A program made the position numbers and the translations under genes. Of a stretch of 60,000 bases of DNA, positions 1 to 12,039 are shown one piece after another. This DNA comes from Polytrichum commune (taxonomy: Eukaryota > Streptophyta > Polytrichopsida > Polytrichales > Polytrichaceae), in contig OX485805.1 of the NCBI GenBank assembly GCA_950295325.1, forward strand, positions 57,438,758 through 57,498,757, in the 5' to 3' direction. A model generated the notes under the pieces. The model did no database searches, had not been told where the DNA came from, and saw only the letters and a list, made by a program, of their open reading frames with translations. Position 1 is the stretch's first letter. Each line of letters opens with the position of its first letter.

Positions 1-84
1 TTGGATTCAAGTAAGGACCTGCAGGTAGTTAGTGTAGGTTTTAGCCCATTACATTCTATACCCATAATTACAAAATCAATGCAG

Positions 85-104
85 GTGTGTGTGTGTGTGT
101 GTGT
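85..104. repeat. (GT)n microsatellite
   Basis: About ten GT units lie just past the last recognised URI exon, preceded by a purine-rich GAGAAAGA tract. On the minus strand this reads as a pyrimidine tract plus (AC)n, and could belong to an intron or 3' UTR. Confidence 0.9.
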
Positions 105-142
105 TTGAGTGAGAAGAGAAAGAGAGAAAAAGAGAGAAAGAC

Positions 143-2536
143 CCGTTGTTGTGCTGCAGATGGTTTTTGACTCTGACGAGGCAGGTGAGTTTCAGTAGAC
201 GTGCTTGCTATTCTTTCTACATCAGGAACACTGGATGCACTTTGGTCCCTTCTTGGCACAGAATGATCAATATTTGAACCTCTTTGTTCTCTGGAACTCG
301 CTTGACCAACACCATTCCTTCCAACCAAAGTGCTTTGAAAATCACCCATCCTGTCATCCGCTTCAAACCTTACATGACGCCCTGTATCTTTATTAATTAA
401 CGTGTTTGCTACAGTTCTTGCATCACTCTCAGCTTCTTCAGAACCTGCATCACTTTCTTCAGAGTCCTCATCCAAGTCATCAAGAAAGGATCTCCGGAAG
501 GCCGAACGCAAGTCAGTTTCTACATCCTCATCAATCTGGTCATCTTCATCTTCACCTTCTGCTTCTGCAGCTTCCTCAGCCTTCTCTAATTCAGCAATTC
601 GCAACATAAGAGCAGCGTCTTCATCATCACTCTCATTTTTTTCTCCACCTGCAAATCGACATTCAGAATAACCATTAATAAACACCGTATAACACACGTA
701 ATCTAGAAAGCAAGAAATCATTCACATTCCATTGGTGGGAGAGAGGAAGACAATCAGAGATCTAAACTTGGAAGATTTACACAGGTCTCTCCAATCTGAA
801 TTTAACCTGATGAGCAATTCAAAGCCAGTTCAAAATTGTCAGTCATCACCTTCTGAAATTTTCTGCATGACCTCCGCAACAGGCTTAGCAGATGGTTCTG
901 TGTACTCCTCCCTAATTTCCACTAGACCAGCCTGCAAACTCACACCAGAAACTTAATCCTTCACAGTTTCAAATATTATACATAGTATTCATCAAAGCAA
1001 CTATATTCCATTCAAGTAAAGAGTACACAGGATTCTGATTTCACTTCTTTAAAAGCACTTGATAGAAAACAGCAGAAAGTTTCAAGGTTGAGCACCGAAT
1101 CACTAGAGAAAGAAAGTAACACAGATATGAATTGAAATCAATTATGTAGCAGCAATGACTTGTGAAATCACGAACACTTACTGCAGCCTCCGCAGCAGTG
1201 TTTGTGGCAAAAGAGGCCTCGGCCTGGAGGTCTTTGATCTGTCCTTTGATGGCATTGATCTTGGAATCCATAAACTCACTGCGTCTCATCAAGATTTCAG
1301 CTGCTTGCTTTGCAGACCGCTCAGCATAGAGGCCATCTCCCAGTAGAACCTGAGCTATGACACCATTTTGCCACCAGTCCAAGTCACTTTGTGTCCAATA
1401 AGTACACAGATTATTCATCTCCCCACCCAGTTATGAAGATCCTCACACACACAAGATGGTTAAATTGCAGAACACATAACTATGCCTTGCACAACAACAT
1501 CCCTGAATCCGATATTTTAACCTTCCATGACTTCAATTTAGGTGACTTCAAGTGTACTACCACAAGCTATAAGCTATAAACCATGGCATTCTTTCTCACA
1601 CCGTGTTCCACAGCTTAGATAGAATAAGTGACAGTTTTCAAGGCAAGATCCAATTGATGACAGATTTCACGGCTCAACTATGCACCAGTAAAGGTGGTCA
1701 CATTTGTCCACAGAGAAGGCACCAAATCACATACCAAAAACTCATTTGTATGAATGAGCCGCCCTGGCATAAATGCAGCTTTCCCAAATGGAACCTGCAA
1801 ACCAGACATCAAGCAAACAAAGCATTAGTACTCAAAAAATGCACATTGTGATCAGCAGATTTGGCAGCTTAAGAATCACCGTCCCTGCAAACACCAGCAA
1901 CGTTGGTGACTTCCAACACAATACCCAACATTACGTTGCCAATTCTGCATCTCAAAATGCAAGTGACCAGCAATTGAGTAAGCATTGATTTATACCCTTC
2001 AGGATTTAACATCAGTTCTAACTACCGATTCATTCAGCAATGATTCAACTCACGTTTCAGCCTGTTAGGTCTTGCACCTATAAAATATACTAGAATATTC
2101 AAATCGCAACCAATTTTTGTTGGTAGACATTGATTTAATGTTTAATGTGACTGGATCAATATACAAACAGTGCTAAAATGTGAATTCAGAGGCTTGTGAT
2201 GTGGTCACTGCAGGGCAACATACCATGTTTGACAGAACAATTCATTCGATAATAGCAATTAGGTGAAAGTACATCACACTCCCCAGTTTCTAGTAATTAG
2301 GTCAGAGAAATTCTCAAGTGCAAGAGATGATAAGGCACCATAATGTTGTAGGAGACCAGGTCCGGGAGATCGAGGAGGAGCTTGCACAAGGACTGATTCT
2401 CATCAGAAAATGTTTCCAGGGTCTGCAATTGCTGCCGTTGCACATCAATGGCCTCTGCTACTTTCTTTGCCACATTCGCCGCATCCTCGACCGAGATGGA
2501 CTCCGAAAGCGGAGTCACGGTCCCCTTACTTCCCAT
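143..2536 (-). CDS. URI: URI-type prefoldin chaperone subunit (five exons recognised, 3' end unresolved)
   Basis: Exons on the minus strand are 2536-2339, 1794-1735, 1349-1182, 931-850 and 648 to about 143; the first three are whole codons, and the phase-1 join from exon 4 to exon 5 keeps frame. The protein starts MGSKGTVTPLSE. An alpha-helical prefoldin arm (about residues 15-66) is followed by VPFGKAAFMPGRLIHTNEFL and VLLGDGLYAERS, the conserved prefoldin beta-hairpin segment typical of URI, then a second helix with KGQIKDLQAEASF. The C-terminal exon is acidic and disordered (EAEGEDEDDQIDED) and contains GRHVRFE, as in URI proteins. URI family members bind RNA polymerase subunit RPB5 and work in a prefoldin-like complex in cytoplasm and nucleus. 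No stop is found before a (GT)n tract and the window edge: the exon may splice near 143 (weak donor) to a last exon at or beyond position 17. Identity is firm; the C-terminus is not. Confidence 0.85.
1985..2175. repeat. Dispersed repeat family A, copy 1 (inside URI intron 1)
   Basis: This stretch shares an ordered series of blocks with 8100-8345: CCTTCAGG(A/G)TTTAA, GATTCATTCA, GATTCAAC, TAGG(T/C)CTTGCA, then a CATTGATTTAATGTT-like block. Copies are clearly diverged. It has the size of a MITE or SINE, but I see no clean terminal inverted repeat or poly-A, so it is unclassified. Confidence 0.6.
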
Positions 2537-3330
2537 CGCTTACGATCAAAGCAAACCAAACCCTCAAAACCCTAAACCTAAACCCTCAACCCCCAAGAAT
2601 AACAATAAACAGGTGTTTCTAATAGGATTACACTGAATTGAGAAATGAGTTCTTTTCGAGCCAAAGAACAGCGCAGAAGAGAGCATCGAAGTATGCATAG
2701 ACAGAGCGAAGGGTCTCCTAAATCCAAGGACAGGTTGTTGTTTGTCTTCCTTCACAACAAAATCTGCCAATTCAACCCTTCCTCATTGTCCACTGCCAAA
2801 AGCATGGAGCCCTCAAACATGTCTGTCTTTGCATTTCGAAGATGATTGCTAACCCTTCCTTCATCAAGTTTACTGGAGATTCAAAACAAAATATAACAAC
2901 TATCAAAACTCATTAAATTATAAGTGGGAGAAAGGTATGCAAAACAGGCTCACAGATCCTCAACTAATGCGACGCCAATTTTTTAGGGAATGACCTAAGA
3001 GATATGCAGGATTGCCAGAAGCAGAATGTCTCAACAATAGCAGGAAATTAAGTTTCTTCGAGCACCTACAAATCCCAAGTCAGACGACTTACAAATAGAA
3101 AGACCCCTTAAACCCGCAACCCATAAACCCACAAGTTACAACGCACAAATACCCCCTCGCAGCCGAAGATAGTAATAACTTATGTCCTCCGAAGTTCGAA
3201 GATATAAAACCACGAACCCCTAGGATGGATGAAGTTTGAGCATCATCATCCATGGAGCCTATACGGATGGTAGATATGTTGGGAAAAGTTGATTCGCGCT
3301 TTTTAGGGTTATCTGTACATTGATGCTACA
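2537..3330. promoter_or_regulatory. Intergenic region between divergent URI and PPR genes
   Basis: URI is transcribed leftwards from 2536 and the PPR gene rightwards from about 4205, so roughly 1.7 kb separates the divergent starts. Short open frames in 2564-2845 show no family resemblance. CCCTAAACC-type motifs occur at about 2560-2590, similar to telobox elements of plant promoters near housekeeping genes; that role is inference. No TATA box was assigned. Confidence 0.35.
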
Positions 3331-3599
3331 GTGCTATAGTTCAATCCAGTTTCCTTCACAGGTTCAGGATTCTAAACCCAGCTAGCGTGATGAATTAGGA
3401 CTTCAATAGAAACTGCCGAGATTACAATTGCAGTCAGCATGTTTCCAGAAGCTGGGAGCACATTGAACAATGTGTTGCTGCGGCCTTGGCAGGGATTCGG
3501 GATTGTGTTGACCCCAGCACTTTTCAATTGACGGGGCACACAATTCAATTGCAATGAGCTTGTTCACAAAATCACGGCTCGCATTGAACAGTTCTTTGG

Positions 3600-4256
3600 T
3601 GTCTTCGCAGGAATGAAGGAGTTGTTAAACCTAACGTGTTCATACTCTTGAATTGAAGTGATCTAGATTCAATTGAGACCGTCAGCATGTTATTAGAAGC
3701 AGGGCTCCGTGTTGAGGTTTACAATTTCAAATTATGCTCTGGTGCTTTCACAGGAACCAAGGAGTTATTAACCTTAGCGTTTTCGTACTCTTGAATTGAA
3801 GTTGCATAGAATTCGATTGAAACCATCAGCACGATATCAGAAGCAGGGTTCCATGTTGAGGTTTACACATTCAACAATGCTTTGGTGCCTTCACAGGGGT
3901 TAAGGAGTTGCTAACCCTAGAGTTTCGTACTCTTGAATTCAAGGGGCGTAATTGAAACCATCAGCATGTTCTTAGTAAGCATCCATGTTGAGGTTTACAC
4001 ATCATAAAATGTTTCAGAAGGAGTTGTCAACCCTAGTGCTTTCGTACTCTTGAATTGAAGCCTACATAGAATTCAATTTGAAACCGGACTCCGTGTTGGG
4101 ATTTACACATTCAAAAATGCTTCACAGACATCAAGGAGTTGTTAACCCTAACGTTTGTGTACTCTAGAACTAAAGGGGCATAGAATTCAGTTGAGACCAT
4201 CAGCATGTTATTAGAAGCAAGACTCGGTGTTGAGGTTTACGCATTCAACAATGCTT
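3600..4256 (+). repeat. Degenerate tandem array containing the PPR gene start
   Basis: About five units of 110-150 bp run head to tail. Recurring blocks are AAGGAGTTGTTAACCCTA, CGTACTCTTGAATTGAAG, CATAGAATTCAATTGAAACC, CATCAGCATGTTATTAGAAG and GTTGAGGTTTACACATTC. Units begin near 3604, 3751, 3892, 4016 and 4126, and partly related sequence reaches back to about 3350. The last unit contains the ATG at 4205 and the first ~17 codons of the PPR frame, so the annotated start lies inside repeat sequence. Units have drifted by substitutions and small deletions. Confidence 0.85.
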
Positions 4257-7123
4257 CGGTGTCATCTCTGCTTTCCAGAGACTCTGCCATTTCAAGATGC
4301 AGGATAGGGAAAACATCCCCTAACCAGGTGAGAATGCTCAGCGCCAGCAGTACACCATACGAGAAGGCTAGCAGAAACGCTGAGCTGAGAGCTTCCATTT
4401 ACGAAAAGCTTGCAACGTACTACACAGTTCCTTCACTGGAGGTTGAGACACCGAAGGAAGATTGGCAACCTCCGAAGACAACCTACAAGAAAGAAAGGCC
4501 AAAGGGAGTCTCCACAGCATGGAGACGGAAGGCAAAGAGGGTACCGGAGCCAAGAGGGAACCTGTTCCTGGATACAGGGCAAACTGACCACCAGATTGAT
4601 CTCGAAGCAATTTTAGAGTCTTTAAAAGTGACCATCACCGAGGAGGAAATGCACAAAGTGATGGCAGAGTGGAAGGGTAAGCTCTCAATGCGGTTGATGA
4701 TGTCGTTGCTGAACTCCGAACGAGACTGGCAACGTGCACTTGCCCTCCACGATTGGATGTTGGAAGAAGGTGGTTATAAACCTTCAATCTTTGGCTACAA
4801 CATTGTGATCAGAAATGTTCTCAAGGCAAGGCAGTGGACTTTAGGTGAAGGTTTGGTGAGTGAGATGATTGACAAGGGAGTTGCACCAGATAAGTTCACA
4901 TATGCTTGTCTTATCAGTGCATTTGGCAAAGCTGGCAAATTCGACTCTGCCATATTGTGGTTGCAGAGAATGGAAGAGAAAGGTGTCAGGCCTGACCTTG
5001 TTACTTACAGTACTCTCATTGAGCTTGCTGGGAAGGTCAAAAACTTCTCCAAGGCTGTGTCTCTCTTCACCAAGATGAGAGAAGCAGGTACTAGTGATGA
5101 TTCCCACTTCTTTTTAGAGACCAATTTCGCCAGCAGCAAGTAAATGCCACATGTTGTTCAAGACAATGTCGATTATAAGCTCCGAGATTTTGTGATAGAC
5201 CACACTTCCTTCTATCAACCTCTGTCAATTATTAGAAATCAGGTTTCAATGCATCCTGAGATGTATAAACGCATGTCCAGAAATCGGAAGGCGGTTAGGG
5301 CAAGACCTCCTCGAGAAGACTGCTGCAACAAGGTGTTTAGTAGGGTTTTAGCAGAGGCTATCACCATAGCCTCTGCTGAACAAATTCTGTGGCTCAATGT
5401 TATGTCGATTATAATCTCCGAATTCTTGTGATGGACTACACTTCTATCGACTTCTGTCGTTTTTAGAAGTCAGGTTTCGATGCATTTTGAGATGTACAAA
5501 TGCCTGTCCAGAAACTGGGAGCCGGACACGCTCCAGAAGAGTGCTTCAGCAAGGGTTTAGTAGGGTTTAGCAGAGGCTATCACCTGCCAAACAATTTTGT
5601 CGCTCAATGTTATGTCGATTCTAAGCTCTGAAATGCTGTAATAGACCACATTTATTCTATCAACGTCTGTCGTTCGTAGAAAGTCAGGTTTCGATGCATC
5701 CTGAGAATTATAAACGCATGTCCAGAAACTGGGAGCCTGTTAGGGCAAGACATGCTCTAGAAGACTGCTTCAACAAGAATATAGTAGGGTTTCATATTGA
5801 ATTGGTTGAGAGTTGCTGACACTTTGTTGTTGCTGTTTCTGTTGCTTTTTGGCAGGGATTCCACCTGACCGAGTGGTGTTTAATTCAATGATACATATTT
5901 TTGGCAAAGCGAAGCTCTACAGAGAAGCAGAGAGTCTTCTGACGGAGATGAAAAACCTTGAAGTAGAACCCGACACTGTCAGTTACACCACTCTCATAAA
6001 TGCGTATGCAGATAGTGAAAAATATGAGGAAGCCAGAGAAGTGTTCCATGAAATGCGTGCGAAAGGCTGCCCATTAGATCTCACCACTTACAATATAATG
6101 ATCGATGTCTATGGAAGGTTAGAGATGATCAAAGAAGCTGAAAATCTGTTCTGGAACATGAAGGAGACAGCAACAGTACCGAATGCAGTGACATTCAACA
6201 CCATCATCAATGTGTATGCAGAGGCAGGTATGATTTCTGAGGCCCTGCGTATGTTCCACTTCATGCACAACAGAGGGGAGTTGCCCAATGTAATTACCTA
6301 CAACACGATGATCAAGATGTATGGGAACGCGTATGACCTTCAGAGGGTGTCCAACCTGCTCCAGCAGATGCAGAGCAGGGGGATCGAACCAAACTCGACA
6401 ACCTACACTCTTCTCATCTCAATATATGGCAAGACAGGGAAATTTGACAAGGCGGTGACGCTGTTTCAAAGCTTGCGGGTGAAAGGCTACCCTATGGATG
6501 AGATCCTGTATCAGTCCATGGTGGTTGTTTATGAAAAGGCAGGACTCATGGGACATGCGAGGCGCCTTCTTGAGGAACTGAAGCTCCCAGGACACATCTC
6601 CCGCGATACAGCCATCAATGTTATGGCTTTGTCAGATAAAGTGGAGGAAGCCACCAAAATGTTTTGGAGATCAGAAAATGCAGGGGAGATCACCAACATT
6701 TCAGTGTATGAAAACATGGTCAAGGCCTTGATGGGGGAGGTCAAGAGGCCTGCTGCTGCTATTAAGGTTTTTGATGCAATGCGAGGCAGAGGCCTCCTAC
6801 CTGATTCGGATACTTCACTCGTGATCTTGAAGGCCTTTGCCCAGCTGGGCTCGATTCCAGAGGCCGAGAAAGTGTACAGGGAGCTCCAGGACGCAGGACT
6901 GGTGTTCAAAGATGAAGTGCATTGGAAGATGATGGAGTTGTATGGGCAAGCAGGGGATGTTGGATCAGCCGAGTCCCTATTCAGGAAGTTGAGAGAAAAG
7001 GGTGGAGTGGATGAAAAGGAATTGTACCTGACCATGGTTCGAGTGTATGAGAATGCGAATAGGTTAACGGATGCATCCAAGGTGTTTCTGGAGATGAAAG
7101 AGAGAGAGAATTTATCTGCATGA
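4205..7123 (+). CDS. Chloroplast-type P-class PPR protein (At5g39980-like), two exons
   Basis: Exons are 4205-5087 and 5856-7123, spliced AGCAG|GTACTA to GGCAG|GGATTCC, giving a 716-residue frame. An N-terminal region of about 175 residues has Ser/Arg-rich and basic segments, followed by roughly a dozen 35-residue P-type PPR motifs to the end (for example VTYNTMIKMYG, PDTVSYTTLINAYAD, DLTTYNIMIDVYGR). No E/DYW editing extension is present. RDWQRALALHDWM before the repeats and GLMGHARRLLEELKLP near the end are characteristic of the Arabidopsis At5g39980 group, plastid proteins needed for chloroplast RNA processing and early development (family knowledge; I recall the names PDM3/EMB3140 but am not certain). 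The start is doubtful: the first codons lie in a tandem repeat, and Met44 (MLSASSTPYEKAS) is the first one outside it. An upstream non-coding exon is also possible. Confidence 0.92.
5150..5805 (+). repeat. Three tandem ~215-bp repeats filling the PPR intron
   Basis: Copies start near 5165, 5395 and 5605. Each carries ATGTCGATTATAAGCTC, TAGACCACA, AGTCAGGTTTCGATGCATCC, a GCATGTCCAGAAACTGGGAG block and GAAGACTGCTTCAACAAG, then TAGTAGGGTTT. Copies differ by substitutions and short indels. They occupy most of the 768-bp intron without touching the splice sites, and account for the extra open frame seen there. Confidence 0.9.
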
Positions 7124-7267
7124 GGCAATCAGTGTACATACCATCCAGAGAAGTGAAACATCATCACAAGACAAGATTTACTTTTTTGTGAAGAGATCAT
7201 ATCCTGCTCATCAGAATGTGATTTTTTTCAAACTTCCTTGGCCAAACATGGGAATTCTGGCTTACAG

Positions 7268-7680
7268 GTACTTCACTTGTGGTCTTGAAGGTGTTCGGTC
7301 AATTGGGCTTTATTCCAGAGGTTGAGAAAGTGTGCCAGGATCTCCAGGACACACAGGATCAAAGATGAAGATCGTTGGAGAAGGATGGAGTTGTATGGAC
7401 ATGCAGGGGATACTGAATTATTTGAGTCCCTATTCAGGAAGTTGAGAGAAAAGGGTGGAGTGGATGAAAAGGAACTGACCAGACTAAGGTTCAAGTGTGC
7501 GAGAATTCCAATAGGTTAACAGATGCATCCAAGGTGTTTCTGGAGATGAACGAGAGAGAATTTATCTGCATGAGACAGTGAGTGTATGCCATCCTGAGAA
7601 GTGGGACATTATGATAAGACAAGGTGTACAATTTTGTGAAGACATCAAATCCAGAATGTGAGTTTTTCAGTCTACCTCTT
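7268..7680 (+). pseudogene. Broken tandem copy of the PPR gene 3' end
   Basis: The stretch repeats about 6805-7235 at an offset near 455 bp: TACTTCACT(T/C)GTG(G/A)TCTTGAAGG, ATTCCAGAGG, TCCCTATTCAGGAAGTTGAG, AGATGCATCCAAGGTG and ATTTATCTGCATGAG. It matches the last two to three PPR repeats, the stop region and the 3' UTR. Frame is lost by small deletions (for example in the CAGGACACACAGGATCAAAGATGA segment), so it cannot encode a PPR module. It may still be transcribed as part of the PPR 3' UTR. Confidence 0.9.
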
Positions 7681-8099
7681 TGTCAAACATGTGAACTTTG
7701 GCTTGTCAAGAGTTGTTATGATTGCAGAACACGACTGCCATTCCAATTTGCATCTATGTTCTGTGGGTTGTGTTCCTTGATCTGTCCTTCAGTTTCTTCA
7801 CTTCGGGATTGGTGTCTTATGCTATTTCTCAAAGTGGACTGGAGAGGTTGAAGGTGTACACAGAGTTGTAGAGTACAAATTGATGGGTGACTGCTTGTCG
7901 TGCAGGAATTTTTATTGCTGAAGAATCACCTTCCCCTTCCAGTTCAAACATGTGTGGCTCTAAATATACAGGTACAACAATCCTGAATTGCGAGCTCTTT
8001 CATACAAACTTTCAAGAAGTACGAAGGACTGATGTCGTACCCTGCTAAGGTGTGCACTGAACCCAGGTTGGGTTTAGTGCAGTTGAGGCATTGAAGTTT

Positions 8100-8345
8100 G
8101 ATGTTGAGTCAGTGTTGATTCACACCCATCCTTCAGGGTTTAATATCAATACAGTGCTAACTCAACATTCAGCTAATGATTCATTCAACATCGATTCAAC
8201 CTATAAATCAGCTTTTTAGGCCTTGCAACATAAAACATAGGACCAAAATAATTTGACTGCAACCCCTATGTTTGGTACACATTCATTTAATGTTGCAGTT
8301 TGATCTGATTGAATCAATGTGAAATCAGTGTTGATATATGGACTT
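8100..8345. repeat. Dispersed repeat family A, copy 2
   Basis: Diverged second copy of the element at 1985-2175, with shared blocks TTCAGGGTTTAA, GATTCATTCAACATCGATTCAACC, AGGCCTTGCAACATAAAA and CATTCATTTAATGTT. It is slightly longer at both sides than copy 1 as delimited here. Rejected as a gene: no conserved frame. Confidence 0.6.
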
Positions 8346-8769
8346 AACAGGATTGTGTTCCCAAGTTGCAAATCACTGACATTCTGCTGGATTCGAATTG
8401 TGGGCAGGTTAACCCCAACGGCCAAAGCAAAATCGCCCCGAAATCGCCTAAAACAGTTTAGTCCACTTTAGAAGCTCATTAAAGAAAATCGCCACTCTTA
8501 TGGTAGAACTGACCTTGCAGATGGAAGCTTTGTAGAGTTAGGATTGTTCACAAAAAATTCAGCCGTCCACGTGTCCAAAATCAGAAGATTACAACGTAAA
8601 CACATATGTTGGTATTGTTGCACAGTTATGACTGCCCGGACAGACAAATACGTTCACCCAAGTAACGCAATGTAAACCTCACAAAAGGAAAACAGAGTTT
8701 TTTCATGCTTGAGGAATGCACATCATTTCTACTAAATGTATTGTGGCTTATGTATACGTTATGTTCACT

Positions 8770-11460
8770 CTCCCTATGTTTGAGTGGTGTATGGCAAGGC
8801 TTGTAGATAGTTATGAATGGGACCCAAAACACACACGCTACGATGAGATTGGATATTGTGCCCAAAAGATATAAACTATTCTAGGTTAAATTGACCACAC
8901 GGTCGGATGGCCTATGTTGAAAGAGGAAAAAGAATATCCACTCTTACCTCTTATACTAAGTTGTACAATCCAAGCTTGAGTTGTGGCTTGAAATGGCAAT
9001 CTTTGTGATTTTAAATTGTTGACTGGATAAGATGATTCCGAATCCAATCATGCGGTCAAAATTGGCTATGGAGTTCGAAGGGCCCCACAACAAGTACCAT
9101 GCTCTTTATCGGAGGGGGGGGGGGGAGGGGAGAGGGGAGGTTGGCCAACACAAAGTTCAAGGCTCATGGGAAGAGAATTGGGAAGAGTGTGTGTTTAGAT
9201 TTGAATGGGGGGGGTTATGTAGGGTAGCGATGTTCTACTAGTTGTTCAACAAGTGGTTTTCTTTTCTTGAAGCAAGGACGTGCGTAGTAAAGGTGGCCAA
9301 AAACTTCCTTCAAGAACACCTTTAGTTGCTTCAAAATATGGTTTCTCCTTCATATCTTGTTCTTTGTTGACAAACAACCATTGTATAGAGTTCTTCAAGA
9401 GCTTCCATAGGCACGTTAACCATTCAAAATCAAATGCCGTCCATTACCATTTTTTTATGTTTTCTCCCTCAATTCCTAGTGTGTGGTTGAAGATTGACGA
9501 GTCGTTGTGTTGTTAAGGGAGCTCGCCTCTATAAGTTGCCACCTCACTTTACAAATGTTTATCACAAACAATGGGCCTCGGGGTATAAATAATGGGAGTG
9601 GAGTTCTATGATAGTAGGTACCGCGAATAAGGTAAGCAAGCTAATTTTCCCCTAATTTGGTTACTCGTCTTAGACAAACACGTATGTTTTTAAGTGGTGC
9701 GAGGTTACGTGTGGCTCTAAGAACATAGACCAAAAAGACGCGTGATTAGAAGAGATTGGACTACGTGTTTAAATTATGTTAGCTTCAAAAGACAACATAC
9801 TTGGGGGAGGGGCGGTGGTATATTATCATTAAATAAGAAAAAGAGGATTTTTTCCTTTGACAATCACTAAGATATTCATATGAGCTCCAAAAATCACGAG
9901 GAAAAGGCTACTAAGATAGATGTGCCTAATTCAGTTACTTCTCTTAATTGGACACCTATATTTGAGTGATGCGTGGTCAGATGTGGCTCCAACAATGGAT
10001 ACCAAAAAGACATATGTTTAAAAGAGATTGGACTACATGCTCAAAATACGTTGACCATTCTAGGTTCAATAGTCAACATTATTGGGGAGACCTACAGTAT
10101 ATGACCACTTAATGAGCATGAGAATCTTCACTTTGATAGTGAATATGATATTCATTTGAGCTTCAAAATCGTATGAGGAAAGTGGCTATAGCCTCAATTT
10201 GGAGTTGCTAACCACCTCATGCTAATTGGGTGTTTCATATCCTAGGAGAAGTGGGCTAGTAGGAAAAAATAACCATTCAAGACACATCTACCTTAGCGCG
10301 ATTTGGTTAATTATCCCACACTAATTGCGTCTTTTCATATCCTACAAGAAGTGGGTGCATAGCAAAAACTTTAAGTTGAAGGCCCGCTTACCTCAATAAG
10401 GCAAGGCTCACACATGGAAGTAACTTCATAAAAATAAGCCAAATCTAAAAGATAAAATTAACTCTCTTCGCACTTGCCCTGGTGCTAATTTGAGCATACA
10501 TTAAGTTATGATTGAGAAAATAAGTTAGCTACAAATAGGCAAATTTCCTTGATTAAGTTACCACATGGTCGTCATGAGGGTTAAGGCCATGGTTAAGATA
10601 ACTATAAAGTTTTAGAAGCCACCACATATCATGTTAAGTAAGGGTGAGGATATATAATTGTGAAGTGGTGTAATTTACCCGTCATATTAGGGGGGTGGGA
10701 TGTGGTAGTGTCCGCTTAAGAAAAGTAACCAAATAACACCTTCATAGTTCACATATGGACGTAACTTAAATCATTGTTGGTAACTCTACATACCTTGTAG
10801 TTAAGCTACGAACTCACCTCTCTTCACACACGTGGGTAAGACCTATACTTCAATGGTGTGTGGTTACGCAAGGATCAAAGAACAAACACCATAAAGACAC
10901 ATGTTTAAACGAGATTGAACTATGTCTACAATCTTTATTAACTACTCCACACCCAATAATGAACATAATTGGGAGGACCTATGTATTCAGTCAAGGAATC
11001 GACAAACATGCACTTCCAATACCCATGACTAGATCAAAGGAGATCTAATTTTCAATTCACATCGCGTCATCGTAGATTTGCTAGTGCAACACAAGTTTCT
11101 TAGTGTGAATCTAATCAACAGAAGTTGGAGAACATGAAAAACACCTATATACCTTGAGGTAGAAGGATCTCAAGTGGCTCGTTTTCTTAAGTAGACCCCT
11201 TATAGTTAATTGGTATGTGGTTCAGTGAGGATCAAAGAGCAAAAACATCATAAAGACACATGCTTAAGAGAGATTGGACTACACCTTCAAACATTATAAA
11301 CTACTCTACACTAAACAACGACCACAATTGGGAGGACCTACGTATCCAGTTCAGAAATCAACAAACATGCACTTCCGAAAACCGTAACTAAATCAGGGGA
11401 TGTCCAATTTCCAGTCCAACTTTTGCGTACGTTTCATTATAGATATGCTAATGCAACACA
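8770..11460. repeat. Cluster of dispersed repeat family B (at least five diverged copies)
   Basis: Copies lie near 8770-8900, 9660-9920, 9930-10300, 10850-11100 and 11205-11460. Shared order: a TTGAGTGGTGTGTGG-like block, AAAGACACATG, AGAGATTGGACTA, then TTCTAGGTTCAATAG, AATTGGGAGGACCTA, AATGAGCATGAGAATCTTCAC, GATATTCAT and CCTAGGAGAAGTGGGC. The pair at 10850 and 11205 also share ACAAACATGCACTTCC and form a local duplication. No transposase frame or terminal repeats are visible, so the class is unknown. Further copies occur at 46-48 kb. The rest of 7.7-11.6 kb shows no gene. Confidence 0.75.
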
Positions 11461-11630
11461 AAGTTTGGTCATGTAAATCTAAATCGGTAGAAGCCAAAGA
11501 ACATGACAAAATGGAACCATAAAAACACCCACATGCCTTATTAGTGACAAGAAGACGGGGAACTTAGCTTGTGTATAATGTTACTTATTCCACATGCCGC
11601 TTGGCAATATTAGTATTGAAGTGAAGGCTC

Positions 11631-11660
11631 AATATTATTATTATTATTATTATTATTATT
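11631..11660. repeat. (ATT)n microsatellite
   Basis: About ten ATT units between two non-coding stretches. The open frame running through it (YYYYYYYYY) is an artefact of the repeat. Confidence 0.9.
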
Positions 11661-12039
11661 TCATGAGACGTGTGTCAGGGAAAAGGTTGGAGATGGATGA
11701 GGTCGAACAGAAGCCTCCCACACACACGGACATTCTTGTCCTGGGCACACCAATCACAACGCGGCTGCCCGAAATCAACCCACGAATCACAGCCGCTCGG
11801 GCAGCCCCAAAATCTATATCCACATAGTGGATGCCACTACACCACCTTATACAGTATCTACAGATTCTGTTGAACGTTTCAACCGAAGCGGGCAGGTCTT
11901 AAATTTTCTTCAAGCCCGCCCGAAGACAAAAATGGACGGAGAGCATCGACTGCTACGCCGGTTTGTCTAATTGGAGCCCATTACCAATTAGGAGTGATGC
12001 ATTACGGTGACACTTTATGGAGAGTATTGTTTTTTTAAC

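Noticed and set aside
402-671. Serine-rich 89-residue plus-strand ORF
   Set aside because: It is the complement of the acidic GAA/GAT-rich exon of the URI gene.
5144-5431. 95-residue frame in the PPR intron as an extra exon
   Set aside because: It is created by the first intronic tandem repeat unit and is not continued in units two and three; skipping it gives the conserved join REAG-IPPDRVV.
6529-7128. 199-residue minus-strand ORF
   Set aside because: It is antisense to PPR coding exon 2, with no family resemblance, while the plus strand encodes clear PPR motifs.
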